Source: Streptomyces cellulosae
GTDB lineage: Bacteria > Actinomycetota > Actinomycetes > Streptomycetales > Streptomycetaceae
Length of the DNA stretch: 64,000 bases
NCBI RefSeq assembly: GCF_000721105.1
Contig: NZ_JOEV01000002.1
Coordinates: forward strand, 1-64,000
Direction: 5' to 3'
Shown: positions 1 through 9,230 of the stretch, piece by piece
How positions within the stretch are numbered: the stretch's first letter is position 1
Layout: every line of letters starts with the position of its first letter
Position numbers and translations under genes: made by a program
The notes under the pieces: generated by a model
Told to the model about the DNA's origin: nothing
Seen by the model: only the letters and a program-made list of their open reading frames with translations
Databases searched by the model: none

Positions 1-29
1 CCCCCGCCCCACCCCGCCACCCCCGCACC

Positions 30-1292
30 ATGGCCGCCCCCGCCCGCGACAACGAACTCCGGCGCACCTTCCCGGCGTTCCCGCCGCAGGCGTCCGGGGG
101 CGGCGGGTTCGCCGAGACCTGGTGGGGGAATGCGTGGGTCGCCGCGTTGGAGGAGGGCGCGTTGGACGCCAAGCGGCTGGTGCGGGGGCGTGGGTATGCG
201 GAGCAGGGACATGTGGACGCCATCACCGTGACGCCGGGGCTGGTGCTCGCCTATGTGCAGGGGAGCCGCGCCCGGCCGTACCGCGTCCAGGTCCGGCTGC
301 GCACGCTCGACGACGCCGACTGGGACCGTTTCCTGCAAGGCGCCGCCGAACGGCCCGGTGACATCGCCGCGTTGCTCGACAAGGAGATGCCCCACACACT
401 GGCCGAGTCCGGCGTGCCGCTGCTGCCGGGGCCGGGTGACCTCGAGCCCCGGTGCAGTTGCCCCGACTCCGGCCACCCCTGCAAGCACGCCGCCGCACTC
501 TGCTATCAGACCGCCCGTCTGCTGGACGCCGACCCCTTCGTCCTGCTCCTGCTGCGCGGCCGCGGTGAACGCGAGCTGCTCGACGCCCTGTCCCGTCTCA
601 GCGCCGCCCGCGCGGCCCGCGCCGCCCAGGAACGGGGCCCGGCGCCCCTGCCCGGCGTACGGGCCACGGACGTCCTCAAGCCCCGCCAACTACCGCCCCT
701 GCCGCCACCATTGCCGGTGCCGCCGCATCCGGAGCAGCCCCCGGCGTTCCCCGCGACCGCGGGCGGCCCGGACCCCTTCGCCCTGGACCAGCTGGCGACG
801 GACGCGGCGGCCCGCGCCCACGCCCTGCTGGCCACCGGCCGAGACCCGGTCGGCGAACTGACCCTGTGGCAGGACGCGGTACGTCTCGCCGCCGCCCGCC
901 CCGGTTCCGGTCTCACCGCCGGCACCCGCGCCCTGTACGCCTCGCTCGCCTCCGCCACCGGTCGCACCCCGGCAGACCTGGCGCGTGCGGTCGCCGCCTG
1001 GCGCCAGGGCGGTCCGGAGGGACTGAGGGTCCTCGAAGAGCCCTGGGACCCGCCGGCCGGCCGTTTCGACCGTGCCCGCCCCCTCCTTCTCGCCGCCGAC
1101 CTCCCCGCCTTCCGCCCCTGGCACAACCACCTGACCCACCCCCGCGGCCACGTCCAGCTCCGCCTCGGCCGCGACGGCCTCTGGTACGCCTACGAGTCCG
1201 AGCCCGGCCACGACGACTGGTGGCCCCGCGGCACCCCGGACCTGGACCCGGTCGGCGCGCTGACGGGCCTGGGCGCACCGGGCGAACTCTGA
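30..1292 (+). CDS. SWIM zinc finger protein
   Basis: A 420-residue protein with a SWIM-type metal site near residues 142-153 (CSC, six residues, CKH; the family pattern is CxCx(n)CxH). SWIM domains are proposed to bind DNA or proteins. In actinomycetes such proteins usually sit beside a SNF2-type helicase, which here would lie left of the window. The middle (about 215-240) is Pro-rich and probably a linker. The ATG at 30 is the first start of the open frame; its upstream context is only 29 bases, so the exact start is not settled. Confidence 0.85.
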   Translation: MAAPARDNELRRTFPAFPPQASGGGGFAETWWGNAWVAALEEGALDAKRLVRGRGYAEQGHVDAITVTPGLVLAYVQGSRARPYRVQVRLRTLDDADWDRFLQGAAERPGDIAALLDKEMPHTLAESGVPLLPGPGDLEPRCSCPDSGHPCKHAAALCYQTARLLDADPFVLLLLRGRGERELLDALSRLSAARAARAAQERGPAPLPGVRATDVLKPRQLPPLPPPLPVPPHPEQPPAFPATAGGPDPFALDQLATDAAARAHALLATGRDPVGELTLWQDAVRLAAARPGSGLTAGTRALYASLASATGRTPADLARAVAAWRQGGPEGLRVLEEPWDPPAGRFDRARPLLLAADLPAFRPWHNHLTHPRGHVQLRLGRDGLWYAYESEPGHDDWWPRGTPDLDPVGALTGLGAPGEL

Positions 1293-1469
1293 ACGCACAC
1301 TCCGCGTGCGAACTCCGCTGGTGGACAGGGCCGTTCCGAGCGGGAACGCGAGCGCGCGGGACCGCGGAGGCGGGGCAGGCGTCAGCTGAGGATCATGGGC
1401 GCCGCCGTACGAGCGAACCAGTCGGTGTCGGCGGGCGGACACGCTGACGCTCGGGTACAGGCGAGCCGG

Positions 1470-2501
1470 TCAGGTCTCGCGCCTGCCGGGCGCGGGTTGC
1501 TCGCCCGAGCCTCGGACGATCAGTCGGGTGGGCACGGTGATGGTGCGGGCACGGGAGCGGTCGCCGTCGAGTCGGGTCAGCGCGGTGGTCGCTGCCGTTC
1601 GGCCGAGTTCTTCCGCGTCCTGGGCGACGACGGTCAGGGCCGGTTCGAGTGCCTCGGCCAGCGATACGTCGTCGAAGGCGACGACAGCGACCTCCTTGCG
1701 CTTGCCGCGGGCGAGTTCGGCGACTATGCCGAGCGCCATGATGTTGTTGCCGGCGAACAGCGCCGTGGGCGGATCCGCCAGGTCGAGGAGTTGGGCGGTC
1801 GCGGCCTCGGCCCCTCGCTGGTCGTGGGCGTTGGTGACGAGCGAGCGGTCGTAGGGGATGTCGGCTTCGTGCAGTGCGGAGCGGTAGCCGGCCAGACGTT
1901 CACGCCGGGTGTAGAGCTTGGTGGGCAGGTCACCGATGAAGCCGATGCGCCGGTGGCCGTGGGCGACGAGGTGGGCGACGCCGTCGTGGGCTCCGGCTCG
2001 GTTGGAGCTGACGATGCTGTCCGCGGCGAGGCCGGCTCCGGGTCGGTCGAGGAAGACGATGGGCAGTCCCGCCGTGCGATGGGACTTGAGGTGGGAGTGG
2101 TCGGCGCCGACGGACGGCACGACGATCAGGATGCTGACGCGCCGGGCCAGGAACTTGTCCGTCAGGGCCCGTTCGCGATCGGGGTCGTCCGCGGAGGAAC
2201 CCATGAGAAGCGTCAGTCCGCGTTCACGGACGGTGTCCTCGATGGCGCGGGCCACGGCTCCGAAGAAGGGGTTGGCGAGGTCGGGGATGACCAGGCCGAT
2301 GGTGGTGTCGGGTCCGCCGACGCGGATGTTGCGGGCCATCAGGTTCGGCTGAAAGCCGAGCTTGGCCACTGCGGCGAGCACCTGTTCCCTGGTCTGCGCG
2401 GAGGCGGGTCCGTCCTCGTTGAGGACTCGGGAGACCGTCTTGGCGCTGACGCCGACTTCGCGGGCGACGTCGGCCAGGGTGGGGCGGCGGTTTGCTGCCA
2501 T
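1470..2501 (-). CDS. LacI-family transcriptional regulator
   Basis: A 343-residue LacI/GalR repressor. The N-terminal helix-turn-helix covers residues about 8-30 (LADVAREVGVSAKTVSRVLN), followed by a hinge and a periplasmic-binding-protein-like sensor domain starting at TIGLVIPDLANPFF. It lies directly downstream of the sugar ABC operon on the same strand, so it is the obvious regulator of that operon. A pair of LacI-type palindromes at 5631-5660 is the likely operator. The ligand is probably a sugar; which one cannot be read from sequence. Confidence 0.92.
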   Translation of the reverse strand: MAANRRPTLADVAREVGVSAKTVSRVLNEDGPASAQTREQVLAAVAKLGFQPNLMARNIRVGGPDTTIGLVIPDLANPFFGAVARAIEDTVRERGLTLLMGSSADDPDRERALTDKFLARRVSILIVVPSVGADHSHLKSHRTAGLPIVFLDRPGAGLAADSIVSSNRAGAHDGVAHLVAHGHRRIGFIGDLPTKLYTRRERLAGYRSALHEADIPYDRSLVTNAHDQRGAEAATAQLLDLADPPTALFAGNNIMALGIVAELARGKRKEVAVVAFDDVSLAEALEPALTVVAQDAEELGRTAATTALTRLDGDRSRARTITVPTRLIVRGSGEQPAPGRRET

Positions 2502-2523
2502 GGAGGAAACCGTCTCCTGAGGG

Positions 2524-2562
2524 CTCTCGGTTCCGGCCGCGGCCTCGGCCGGACTGCGAGAG
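2524..2562 (-). terminator. Hairpin terminator after the ABC operon
   Basis: Nested inverted repeats: outer arms CTCTCG/CGAGAG, inner arms TCCGGCC/GGCCGGA. It lies 14 bases past the stop of the ABC ATPase and before the LacI gene, so it can separate operon and regulator transcripts. Confidence 0.6.
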
Positions 2563-2575
2563 CGGTGTTGTGCTG

Positions 2576-3412
2576 TCAGGTGGCCTGTACTCCGGCGGCC
2601 TTCGCGGCCTCCGAATCCGCTACGACAGTATCTCCGGCCTCGTCGATGCTGAGCGCGCCGGTCATGATGGCGACGACCTCGGCCATGGAGTAGTCGGAGG
2701 GCTTGATCAGGGCGGCACGCCGGCCCAGCCGGTGGACGTGGATCCGGTCGGCGATCTCGAAGACATGGGGCATGTTGTGGCTGATCAGCACGACCGGCAT
2801 GCCCTTGTCGCGGACTCGGCGGATGAGGTCCAGGACCTGACCGGATTCCTTGACGCCGAGGGCGGCGGTCGGTTCGTCCATGACGACGACGGAGCGGGCC
2901 CAGGCGACGGAACGGGCGACCGCCACGGCCTGCCGCTGTCCGCCGGAGAGCGTCTCCACCGACTGCGTCAGCGAGCGCAGGCCGATCTTCAGATCGGCCA
3001 TGTGCTCGGCGGCCTCCTGCCGCATGCGCTTCTTGTCCAGCATGCGGAAGACACTGCCGAGCACGCCCGGGCGGCGGAGCTCACGCCCGAGGAACACGTT
3101 CGAGGCGATGTCCATGGAGGCTGCCACGGCGAGGTCCTGATAGACCGTCTCGATGCCGTGGGCGCGGGCGCTTTGCGGGCCGGAGAAGGTGATGGGCTCA
3201 CCGTTGAGCCGTATCTCGCCCGCGTCCGGGACCACCGCGCCGGTGAGTGCCTTGATCAGGCTGGTCTTGCCGGCGCCGTTGTCGCCGATGACGGCGAGGA
3301 CCTCGCCGGGCAGCAGGTCGAAGTCGGCTCCGTCGATGGCGGTGACCTGGCCGTACCGCTTGACCAGACCACGGGCCTGCAGCACGGGGGTGGGGGTGGA
3401 GGGGGCGCTCAT
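2576..3412 (-). CDS. Sugar ABC transporter ATP-binding protein
   Basis: A 278-residue ATPase of the ribose/xylose importer type. Walker A is GDNGAGKT (residues 43-50), the signature is LSGGQRQ and Walker B ends in VVMDEP, with the switch His in VLISHN. It has a single nucleotide-binding domain, unlike RbsA with two fused copies, so it probably works as a homodimer as in FrcA-like systems. The start is fixed by ATGA overlap with the stop of the permease gene (3409-3412), which implies translational coupling. Confidence 0.92.
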   Translation of the reverse strand: MSAPSTPTPVLQARGLVKRYGQVTAIDGADFDLLPGEVLAVIGDNGAGKTSLIKALTGAVVPDAGEIRLNGEPITFSGPQSARAHGIETVYQDLAVAASMDIASNVFLGRELRRPGVLGSVFRMLDKKRMRQEAAEHMADLKIGLRSLTQSVETLSGGQRQAVAVARSVAWARSVVVMDEPTAALGVKESGQVLDLIRRVRDKGMPVVLISHNMPHVFEIADRIHVHRLGRRAALIKPSDYSMAEVVAIMTGALSIDEAGDTVVADSEAAKAAGVQAT

Positions 3413-4404
3413 CGGGCCTTCTTCCGGGAGATCTGGTCGACGGTCACCGCGAGGATCACCAGAACGCCGGTGATCAGGGTCTGGTAGATGGAGGCGACGC
3501 CCATCAGCTGGAGGCCGTTGCGGAACACACCGACGATGAGGACGCCGATGAAGGTGCCCAGCACCGAACCGCGTCCGCCGAAGAGGCTGGTGCCGCCGAG
3601 CACCACGGCGGTGATGCTGTCGAGGTTCTCGGTCTGCCCGGCCTGCGGGTCGCCGACGCCGGTGCGGGAGATGAGCAGCAGGGCGGCGATGCCGTAGAAC
3701 AGGCCGGCCACGGTGTAGATGCCGATGGTCAGGCGGGAGGTGCGGATACCGTTCAGCCGCGCCGCTTCCTGACTGTTGCCGAGCGCGTAGACGTGCCGGC
3801 CCCAGCCGGTGCTGCTCAGCGAGTACGCGAGCAGGAGGAACAAGGCGATGGTGAGAAGCGAGCCGTAGGTGATGTCGGTGTGGCCGAGCGGGAAGGTCTC
3901 CCCGAGCGCCGTCAGCGGGCCGGGCAGGCTCGTGACCGTCTGCTCCTTGGAGTAGATGTGGGTCAGCGCGAACGCCACGTTGAGCATGCCGAGGGTCACG
4001 ATGAACGGCGGCAGCGGGATCTTCTGCACCAACAGCCCGTTGAGCAGGCCGAAACCGCCGCAGACGAGGATGCCCAACCCGATCGCGACGAGCGGCGGGA
4101 CCGAGCCGTCGGCCGCCATCCTGGCGATCACGATGCTGCCGAACGCCATCACCGCACCGCACGACAGGTCGATGCCCGCCGTGAGAATGATCAGTGTCTG
4201 GCCGATGGCGAGGGTACCGACGACCATGACCTGTTGCACGATCAGCGAGAAGTTGCCGCCCGTGAGGAACTGGTCGGTCGAGAAGGAGAAGAAGACGCAG
4301 GCCAGGAGGAGGGCGGCCAGGGGCCCGGTGGTCGGCGCCGTGAGCAGTCTTCGGGCTGTCGTCGGAGCTTTGAGCTCGGCGTACGGCGTGGTCGTGGCTG
4401 TCAT
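3409..4404 (-). CDS. Sugar ABC transporter permease (RbsC-like)
   Basis: A 331-residue integral membrane protein of the branched-chain amino acid/ribose permease superfamily, with about eight to ten hydrophobic segments from residue 25 on. The family hallmarks are visible: TLAIGQTLIILTAGIDLS in the N-terminal half and AVVLGGTSLFGGRGSVLGT near the C-terminus. It would form the channel for the solute taken up by the lipoprotein encoded just upstream. The ATG at 4404 was chosen because residues upstream in the same frame are not protein-like. Confidence 0.93.
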   Translation of the reverse strand: MTATTTPYAELKAPTTARRLLTAPTTGPLAALLLACVFFSFSTDQFLTGGNFSLIVQQVMVVGTLAIGQTLIILTAGIDLSCGAVMAFGSIVIARMAADGSVPPLVAIGLGILVCGGFGLLNGLLVQKIPLPPFIVTLGMLNVAFALTHIYSKEQTVTSLPGPLTALGETFPLGHTDITYGSLLTIALFLLLAYSLSSTGWGRHVYALGNSQEAARLNGIRTSRLTIGIYTVAGLFYGIAALLLISRTGVGDPQAGQTENLDSITAVVLGGTSLFGGRGSVLGTFIGVLIVGVFRNGLQLMGVASIYQTLITGVLVILAVTVDQISRKKAR

Positions 4405-4556
4405 GCGAAGTCCTTGTCGGAAGACAGATGTCCTTGTCGCAGGAGAAGGGCCGAGCCCCGCCGCCGGGACAAGGGGGGCGGCCGTCCCCGATCGGAGAGG
4501 TGAGCCGACCGCCCCGCTGAAGAAAGTGGCGGTGTCGTACGGTCCTGAGGGGCGGT

Positions 4557-5573
4557 TCAGCCCCAGCAGTTGTCCAGGCCGTAGGCGGTGTCCTTCGACG
4601 TGACCCCGGCCTGCGCCTTGTCGGAGATCAGCGTGACGCCGGTGTCGGTGTAACCGGACGCCTTCTTGCCGTCCTTGGCGTACGTCACGACGGCCTTGAC
4701 GCCCTCGGCGGCCATCTTCAACGGGTACTGCTGCGACGTCGCGGCGATCTTGCCGTCCTTGACGGCCCGGGTGCCGGTGCAGCCGCCGTCGACGGAGACG
4801 ATCAGCACGTCCTTCTCCCGGCCCTTGGCCTTCAGCGCGGTGTACGCGCCCAGGGCGGCCGGTTCGTTGATGGTGTAGACGACGTTGATGCCGGGTTCCT
4901 TCTGGAGGCAGTTCTCCATGGCGGTCTGGCCCTTGGCCTGGTCGCCGCCGGTGTCCTGGGCGCACACGACGTCCTTGTCGGTGGCACCGAAACCCTTCAG
5001 GAAACCGTTGTGCCGCTGCACGCCGACGGAGACGCCCGGCGCCAGGTCGAGGGCGGCTATCTTCGCCGTCTTGCCCTTCATGGCGGCCTTGGCGTACTCG
5101 CCGATCAGCTGGCCGGCCTTGAGGTTGTCGGTGGCGAAGAGGGCGTCGACCGCGCTCTGCGGCTCGGTCGGAGTGTCCAGCGCGATGACCAGGACACCCT
5201 TGGCGCGGGCCTTCGCGATCGCGGGCACGATCGCCTTGGAGTCGCTCGGGGTGATCAGGATGCCTTTCACGCCGGAGGCGACCATGTTCTCGATGGCGGT
5301 GACCTGACCGGCGTTGTCGCCGTCGAACTTGCCTGCTGCGGTGGACAGTTGGACGCCGTTCTCCTTGGCGGCCTTCTCCGCGCCCTCCTTCATCTTCACG
5401 AAGAACGGGTTGGTGTCGGTCTTGGTGATCAGACCGACCTTGACGCTGCCCGAACCGGCGCTCGAGGTGCCCGATCCGGAACCGGATCCGCAGGCTGTCA
5501 GGGTGAGGGCCGCGACGCCCGTGCACGCGGCGACTCTGAGGAGGGAAACGGGCAGACGAGAGGTGCGAGACAT
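4557..5573 (-). CDS. Sugar-binding lipoprotein of ABC transporter
   Basis: A 338-residue substrate-binding protein (periplasmic-binding-protein type 1 fold). The N-terminus is a lipoprotein signal with lipobox LTAC and the lipidated Cys at residue 28, followed by a Gly/Ser linker. The mature part begins [18 protein letters not shown], typical of ribose/xylose binding proteins. The start at 5573 has a good AGGAG 7 bases upstream, better than earlier in-frame starts. It is the first gene of the operon and would set the substrate specificity. Confidence 0.93.
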   Translation of the reverse strand: MSRTSRLPVSLLRVAACTGVAALTLTACGSGSGSGTSSAGSGSVKVGLITKTDTNPFFVKMKEGAEKAAKENGVQLSTAAGKFDGDNAGQVTAIENMVASGVKGILITPSDSKAIVPAIAKARAKGVLVIALDTPTEPQSAVDALFATDNLKAGQLIGEYAKAAMKGKTAKIAALDLAPGVSVGVQRHNGFLKGFGATDKDVVCAQDTGGDQAKGQTAMENCLQKEPGINVVYTINEPAALGAYTALKAKGREKDVLIVSVDGGCTGTRAVKDGKIAATSQQYPLKMAAEGVKAVVTYAKDGKKASGYTDTGVTLISDKAQAGVTSKDTAYGLDNCWG

Positions 5574-5630
5574 GAACGACTCCTGCGGGATTGCTAGCGG
5601 CGGTCGACATCGAGGCATGCCGTCCCGTGG

Positions 5631-5660
5631 TGTCATCGTTGACTTGTGTCATCGTTGACA
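5631..5660. promoter_or_regulatory. Tandem LacI-type operators
   Basis: The palindromic motif TGTCATCGTTGACA occurs at 5647-5660 and, with one end mismatch, at 5631-5644, 16 bp apart (about one and a half helical turns). The form TGTCA-N4-TGACA with a central CG resembles LacI-family operators in actinomycetes. It lies 58-87 bp upstream of the binding-protein start and in the divergent gap toward the monooxygenase gene. Binding by the LacI protein at 1470-2501 is inferred. Confidence 0.6.
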
Positions 5661-5904
5661 CTGCTTGGCGAGGATGATGGACTCCGTTCCCCGGCAACGT
5701 CAATGCCTTGCACCTGTCACAAATCCGCAACGCCCGCAGCCGTCGTCCGCCCGAAGTCGTACCGCGACTGCCCGCTGCGTGCCCGATTCGGCCCGCGCAT
5801 CCCAAGAGGACCCCGCCCCCGCCCGCAGACGACTCCCGCGAGCGACTCCCGCACGTGACGCCTGGAACTGACACTTCGCCCACGACCGGCAAGGACACGA
5901 GACC

Positions 5905-6207
5905 ATGAAGAAAACCCTGCTCGCCGAGTTCACCGCCCGTGAGGGAGCCGAGGCCGAGGTCGCCCGTCTGATCGGGGACTACGCCCTGAAGGTGCGCGAG
6001 GAAGAAGGCAACATCGCCTTCGACGTCTACACCAGGGCGGCCAACCGGCGCGCCTTCTGGATCTTCGAGGTGTACCGGGACGAGGACGCCTTCCAGGCTC
6101 ACCTGAAGGCCCCGTACGGCGCCCCTTTCAACGCCGCCCTCGTCCCACTGATCGAAGAGGACGCCTCCGTACTGACCTTCCTCGATCCGCTGACCACGAA
6201 TCCGTGA
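5905..6207 (+). CDS. Putative quinol monooxygenase (ABM domain)
   Basis: A 100-residue single-domain protein of the antibiotic biosynthesis monooxygenase (YgiN/LsrG-like) superfamily. The pattern FTAREGAEAEVARLIGDY, then FDVYTRAANRRAFWIFEVYRD and FQAHLKAP, is typical of the dimeric ferredoxin-like alpha+beta fold. It is divergent from the sugar ABC operon across a 331-bp gap that holds the putative LacI operators, so co-regulation is possible. Its substrate is unknown. Confidence 0.82.
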   Translation: MKKTLLAEFTAREGAEAEVARLIGDYALKVREEEGNIAFDVYTRAANRRAFWIFEVYRDEDAFQAHLKAPYGAPFNAALVPLIEEDASVLTFLDPLTTNP

Positions 6208-6523
6208 CGGACCGGCCGTTGATCACCCGGTGCGCGGACCGCGCGGAATGCGCGGACCCGCACAGTCGTCCGCCGGCGACCGGTCGAGGTCCGCGCGGCG
6301 CGTCTGTACGGTTCTCACGCACCGTGTCTCACCTACGCCCCCCACGACGGAGTGCCGGACCTCGTCATGGCCCGACGGGCCGGACACGGCGTGCGGTGAA
6401 GGTGGTGTGAGAGTTCCCCAGTGATGTCCGGGGGCCACCCGGGTCACGACGACGGCCGAACTCGGCCCGGAGTGAGGGCGCCTGGGTCGGGGTACCCGGC
6501 CGGAACGTACGAAGGGACGTCCC
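6208..6523. other. Intergenic stretch with first copy of a 59-bp repeat
   Basis: No convincing coding frame. It holds one copy (6379-6437) of the repeat described separately, and an AAGG-like ribosome binding site for the next gene. No clear terminator is seen after the monooxygenase gene. Confidence 0.5.
6379..6437 (+). repeat. 59-bp direct repeat, copy 1
   Basis: Matches 12032-12090 in the same orientation with four mismatches over 59 bases (starts GCCGGACACGGCG, ends GTCCGGGGGCCA). Copy 2 is the 3' end of a decayed coding sequence, while no coding homology precedes copy 1, so copy 1 looks like a transposed or recombined scar. Confidence 0.8.
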
Positions 6524-6928
6524 TTGAGCGGAACCGGAGGGCGGGGACCCGCCCACACGCTCGCGGTCGTGCACGGTGCCTTCAACATCGTGGGCGGACT
6601 GTGGCCTGTGCTGCACCTGCGCAGCTTCGAGTGGGTCTTCGGCCCGAAGACCGACGTGTGGCTGCAGATGACGACGGGCGGACTGCTCGCCTCCGCCGGC
6701 GTCGCCCAGCTCGCGGCGGCCGGGGACGCGCAGGGCCCGGCCCACGCCCGCCGCATCGGGCTGGGTACCGCCCTGACGCTGCTGGCCGTCGACCTGGTCT
6801 ACGTACCCAAGGGGCGGATCCGGCCGACGTACCTCCTCGATGCCACGATGCAGACCGGATGGATCGCCGCCTGGCTGCGTTCGTCCCCGGCGCGGAGTAC
6901 GGGGGACGTCAGGAGCAGCCGACGGTGA
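6524..6928 (+). CDS. Small membrane protein of unknown function
   Basis: A 134-residue protein with three to four hydrophobic stretches (about residues 12-30, 45-65, 78-95 and 105-118), so probably an inner-membrane protein. No catalytic motif is visible. It starts at TTG with GAAGGGACG upstream. It is the first gene of the 6.4-12.1 kb block bracketed by the direct repeat. I do not recognise the family. Confidence 0.6.
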   Translation: MSGTGGRGPAHTLAVVHGAFNIVGGLWPVLHLRSFEWVFGPKTDVWLQMTTGGLLASAGVAQLAAAGDAQGPAHARRIGLGTALTLLAVDLVYVPKGRIRPTYLLDATMQTGWIAAWLRSSPARSTGDVRSSRR

Positions 6929-6965
6929 ACGAGCGGCTCCCGTTCTCACCGCCCGGACGGCAACA

Positions 6966-7079
6966 ACGCCCATCGAAGCGTTGTACACCGTGGTCCCGCC
7001 GCTGATCGTCTCGGTGTTGTGCTACTTCACCGTGTGGCTTTGTCGGGCAGTGGTTGGAGATCAACGAAGCCAACCGTGA
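6966..7079 (+). pseudogene. Cytochrome c oxidase subunit II fragment
   Basis: The frame reads PIEALYTVVPPLIVSVLCYF, the conserved second transmembrane segment of cytochrome c oxidase subunit II. Neither the signal region before it nor the copper-binding domain after it is present, and the frame soon stops. This is a short remnant, not a working gene. Confidence 0.55.
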
Positions 7080-7510
7080 CGAGGCGAACCTGCTCGACCT
7101 GTCGAAGGGAGTCGCGGCACACCATCGGCATGGTCGGCTTTCAGCTGAAGCCCCACGGAGCCACTCGCCGAGAGGCTTGCACGCGGCGGCCACCGGGCAC
7201 CCGGCATGCGCGGATCGGCGTCCGCCGCGGGCACAGGGGCCGCGAGTCGCGGTGGCCATCTCCTCGGATGACACAGGGAGACACGTGACAGTGGGCATCG
7301 GGGCACATGTGTCAGGGCGGCGGAGGGCCGGATTGACGGCGGCGCTCATGCCCACCCGCGAGATGCTGCTCACGGGGAAGGACGCCCCGGCGTGGCAGCG
7401 TGATCATGTCGGGGGCCCTCGTACGACGGACCGGCCACGAGAGATCTCCCACGACGGACGGGCCACGACAGGGCGGACACCCTCACTCGCGCTGGTCACC
7501 TCGGGCTTGG
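7080..7510. other. Gene debris, no intact gene
   Basis: Several overlapping open frames exist, but none has a consistent family pattern, ribosome binding site or domain. Together with the oxidase fragment just before it, the stretch looks like decayed sequence. Confidence 0.45.
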
Positions 7511-8359
7511 TCAGGACGGGCCGGTCACCACAGGCGGTTCGCCGTCGGGGGAGATGGTCGCCTCCTGCCCGTGGCGGCAGTGGAGGACCCGCTCGGCGAG
7601 GCCGAGTCTCTCCGTCTCCGCCAGGAAGGCGCTGAGCGGCGACCGCATGACGGTGTAGTCGTCGTAGTGCACCGGCAGGATCAGCCCGGGGTCCAGACGG
7701 CGTGCCAGTTCCGCACCCTGGGCTCCGTCCATGGTCACTACGAAGCCGCCCGGGAGCAGGGTGCCGCCCAGGTGCAGGACGGCGAGGTCCACGCGCGGGA
7801 CGTGCCGGGCGATGTCGTCGAGGCCGTCGAAGAGCAGCGTGTCGCCCGAGACGTACAGCCGAATACGTGCGGGCCCGGGCACCGGGCCGAATTCAAGGAG
7901 ACTGCCCATGACGGGCGGCAGCAGACCGCGCAGGATGCGATGGCCGGCGTGGCGGCCGGGCAGTGACGTCACGCGTACCTGCGAGTCCGTGCCCTGGACG
8001 GTGTGCTGCTCCCAGGTGCGCAGTCCCACGGCCCGGTGGAAGCCGTGCAGGCCCTGGAGCCGGCGGGAGGCGTGCGGAGTGGTGATCACCGGCAGGGAAC
8101 GGGCGAGATGTCGTCGGGCTTGCCGGTCCCAGTGGTCTCCGTGCAGGTGGGACAGGAGTACGGCGTCGAGGTCCGGCAACTGCCGGATGCCCAGGGCCGG
8201 TTCGGTCAAACGGCGGCTGACCAGCCCGTAGCCGAGGTAGGCGCGCTGACCGCGGTGGAGGAAGTTGGGGTCGGTGAGGAGGGTCAGTTCGCGGTACCGC
8301 AGCAGGACGGTCGCGTTGCCGATGAAATGGATGCGGAGAGCGTCGTCGGAGCCGGCCAT
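7511..8359 (-). CDS. Metallo-beta-lactamase-fold hydrolase
   Basis: A 282-residue protein of the UlaG/NAPE-PLD-like branch of metallo-beta-lactamase-fold hydrolases. It begins with the typical IHFIGNATVLLRY strand, has the metal motif HLHGDHWD (HxHxDH) at about residue 72, an HAGHR segment, a YVSGDT metal-ligand Asp and a late His in PVHYDDY. Substrate unknown. The ATG at 8359 has GGAAGGA just upstream; the longer open frame upstream is not protein-like. Confidence 0.85.
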   Translation of the reverse strand: MAGSDDALRIHFIGNATVLLRYRELTLLTDPNFLHRGQRAYLGYGLVSRRLTEPALGIRQLPDLDAVLLSHLHGDHWDRQARRHLARSLPVITTPHASRRLQGLHGFHRAVGLRTWEQHTVQGTDSQVRVTSLPGRHAGHRILRGLLPPVMGSLLEFGPVPGPARIRLYVSGDTLLFDGLDDIARHVPRVDLAVLHLGGTLLPGGFVVTMDGAQGAELARRLDPGLILPVHYDDYTVMRSPLSAFLAETERLGLAERVLHCRHGQEATISPDGEPPVVTGPS

Positions 8360-8784
8360 ATGGTCCTTCCAGTCCGGCGGCGGCCCCCGGGCCCTTCCGC
8401 CTGTCGAGTCCGCCCGGATCCTGGCCCGGCGTCGCCCAGCCACCCGTTGGACGGGCCCGGGCGACGCCGGGAGCCGGAGCTGACCACAAGACTGTCGGAC
8501 AAGGGGCAGGGCTCCATGCCGTGCCGAGTTCGGCGATGACAACCCGGGTACCCACCGGCGCGAAGCGACCAACGCCTCAATGCGCCCACATGTTCGCCCG
8601 TACAGGACCAAGCCGACGGATGAGATGCGGCCCTCAGCAGCGGAGGACGCGGCGGACACGGTTGCGAGTGGCCGCGATACAGCGGGGCGAGCAGACGGTG
8701 GGCAGGGCGGATTCGGCACCCGGACGGCCAGTCGTCCGGCCGGGACGCCTGGTGGGCGATCACCGATGCCGCGCGGTGCCTTCC
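8360..8784. other. Intergenic region with a long hairpin
   Basis: A perfect 13-bp inverted repeat (CCCGGCGTCGCCC at 8425-8437, GGGCGACGCCGGG at 8459-8471) with a 21-base loop lies 66-112 bp before the hydrolase start. It could end transcription from the small gene at 8785-9048 or be a 5' leader structure. No gene is seen in the rest. Confidence 0.45.
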
Positions 8785-9048
8785 CTACGTCGATGTCGTG
8801 GTCTCGTCGCCCTCTCCGGTATCCGTTTCGGCGCGCTTGTCGGCGCCCGTCTCCAGGTAGCCGGGGTCGTCGCCCGCGACCCGGCCCACGAAGACGTCGT
8901 TGGGCGTCGTGCCCGTCGTGCTGTGGCGGTCCGCCGCCTCGGTGTCCGGCTTACCGCCCGTGTCCTGCGACCGACCCGAACGGACCTCTGCGGAGGTCTC
9001 GGTCGTGCGACCCCCCAGGTGTTCGCGGACCCATGACCTCATGGACAT
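8785..9048 (-). CDS. Small acidic hydrophilic protein
   Basis: An 87-residue protein starting MSMRSWVREHL, then a Ser/Thr/Asp/Glu-rich, probably disordered chain with a conserved-looking NDVFVGRVAGDDPGY core. GGGAGG lies five bases before the ATG. I recognise the DVFVGRVAGDD pattern from uncharacterised streptomycete proteins, but no function is known. It sits between the hydrolase and recQ genes on the same strand. Confidence 0.6.
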   Translation of the reverse strand: MSMRSWVREHLGGRTTETSAEVRSGRSQDTGGKPDTEAADRHSTTGTTPNDVFVGRVAGDDPGYLETGADKRAETDTGEGDETTTST

Positions 9049-9230
9049 GATGCCTCCCGATCAGAAGGTGTGTGCCGACGTCGACGGCCTGCGCGTGGTG
9101 CCCTTGCTGCCGACAGTGTCCGTGGGTGGGTACCGCGTCCAGTGGCGGGTACCCCGACGCGGCGCGGCACACCGTTTGTGGTGTTTTCACCCGCTGCTCG
9201 GCCAGCTGCTCGGCCCGGTCGCCAGGCGCG

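Noticed and set aside
3409..6102. An open frame of almost 900 codons on the minus strand through permease and binding-protein genes
   Set aside because: Only its last 331 codons encode the permease. The rest is out of phase with the binding protein and has a composition typical of wrong frames in GC-rich DNA.
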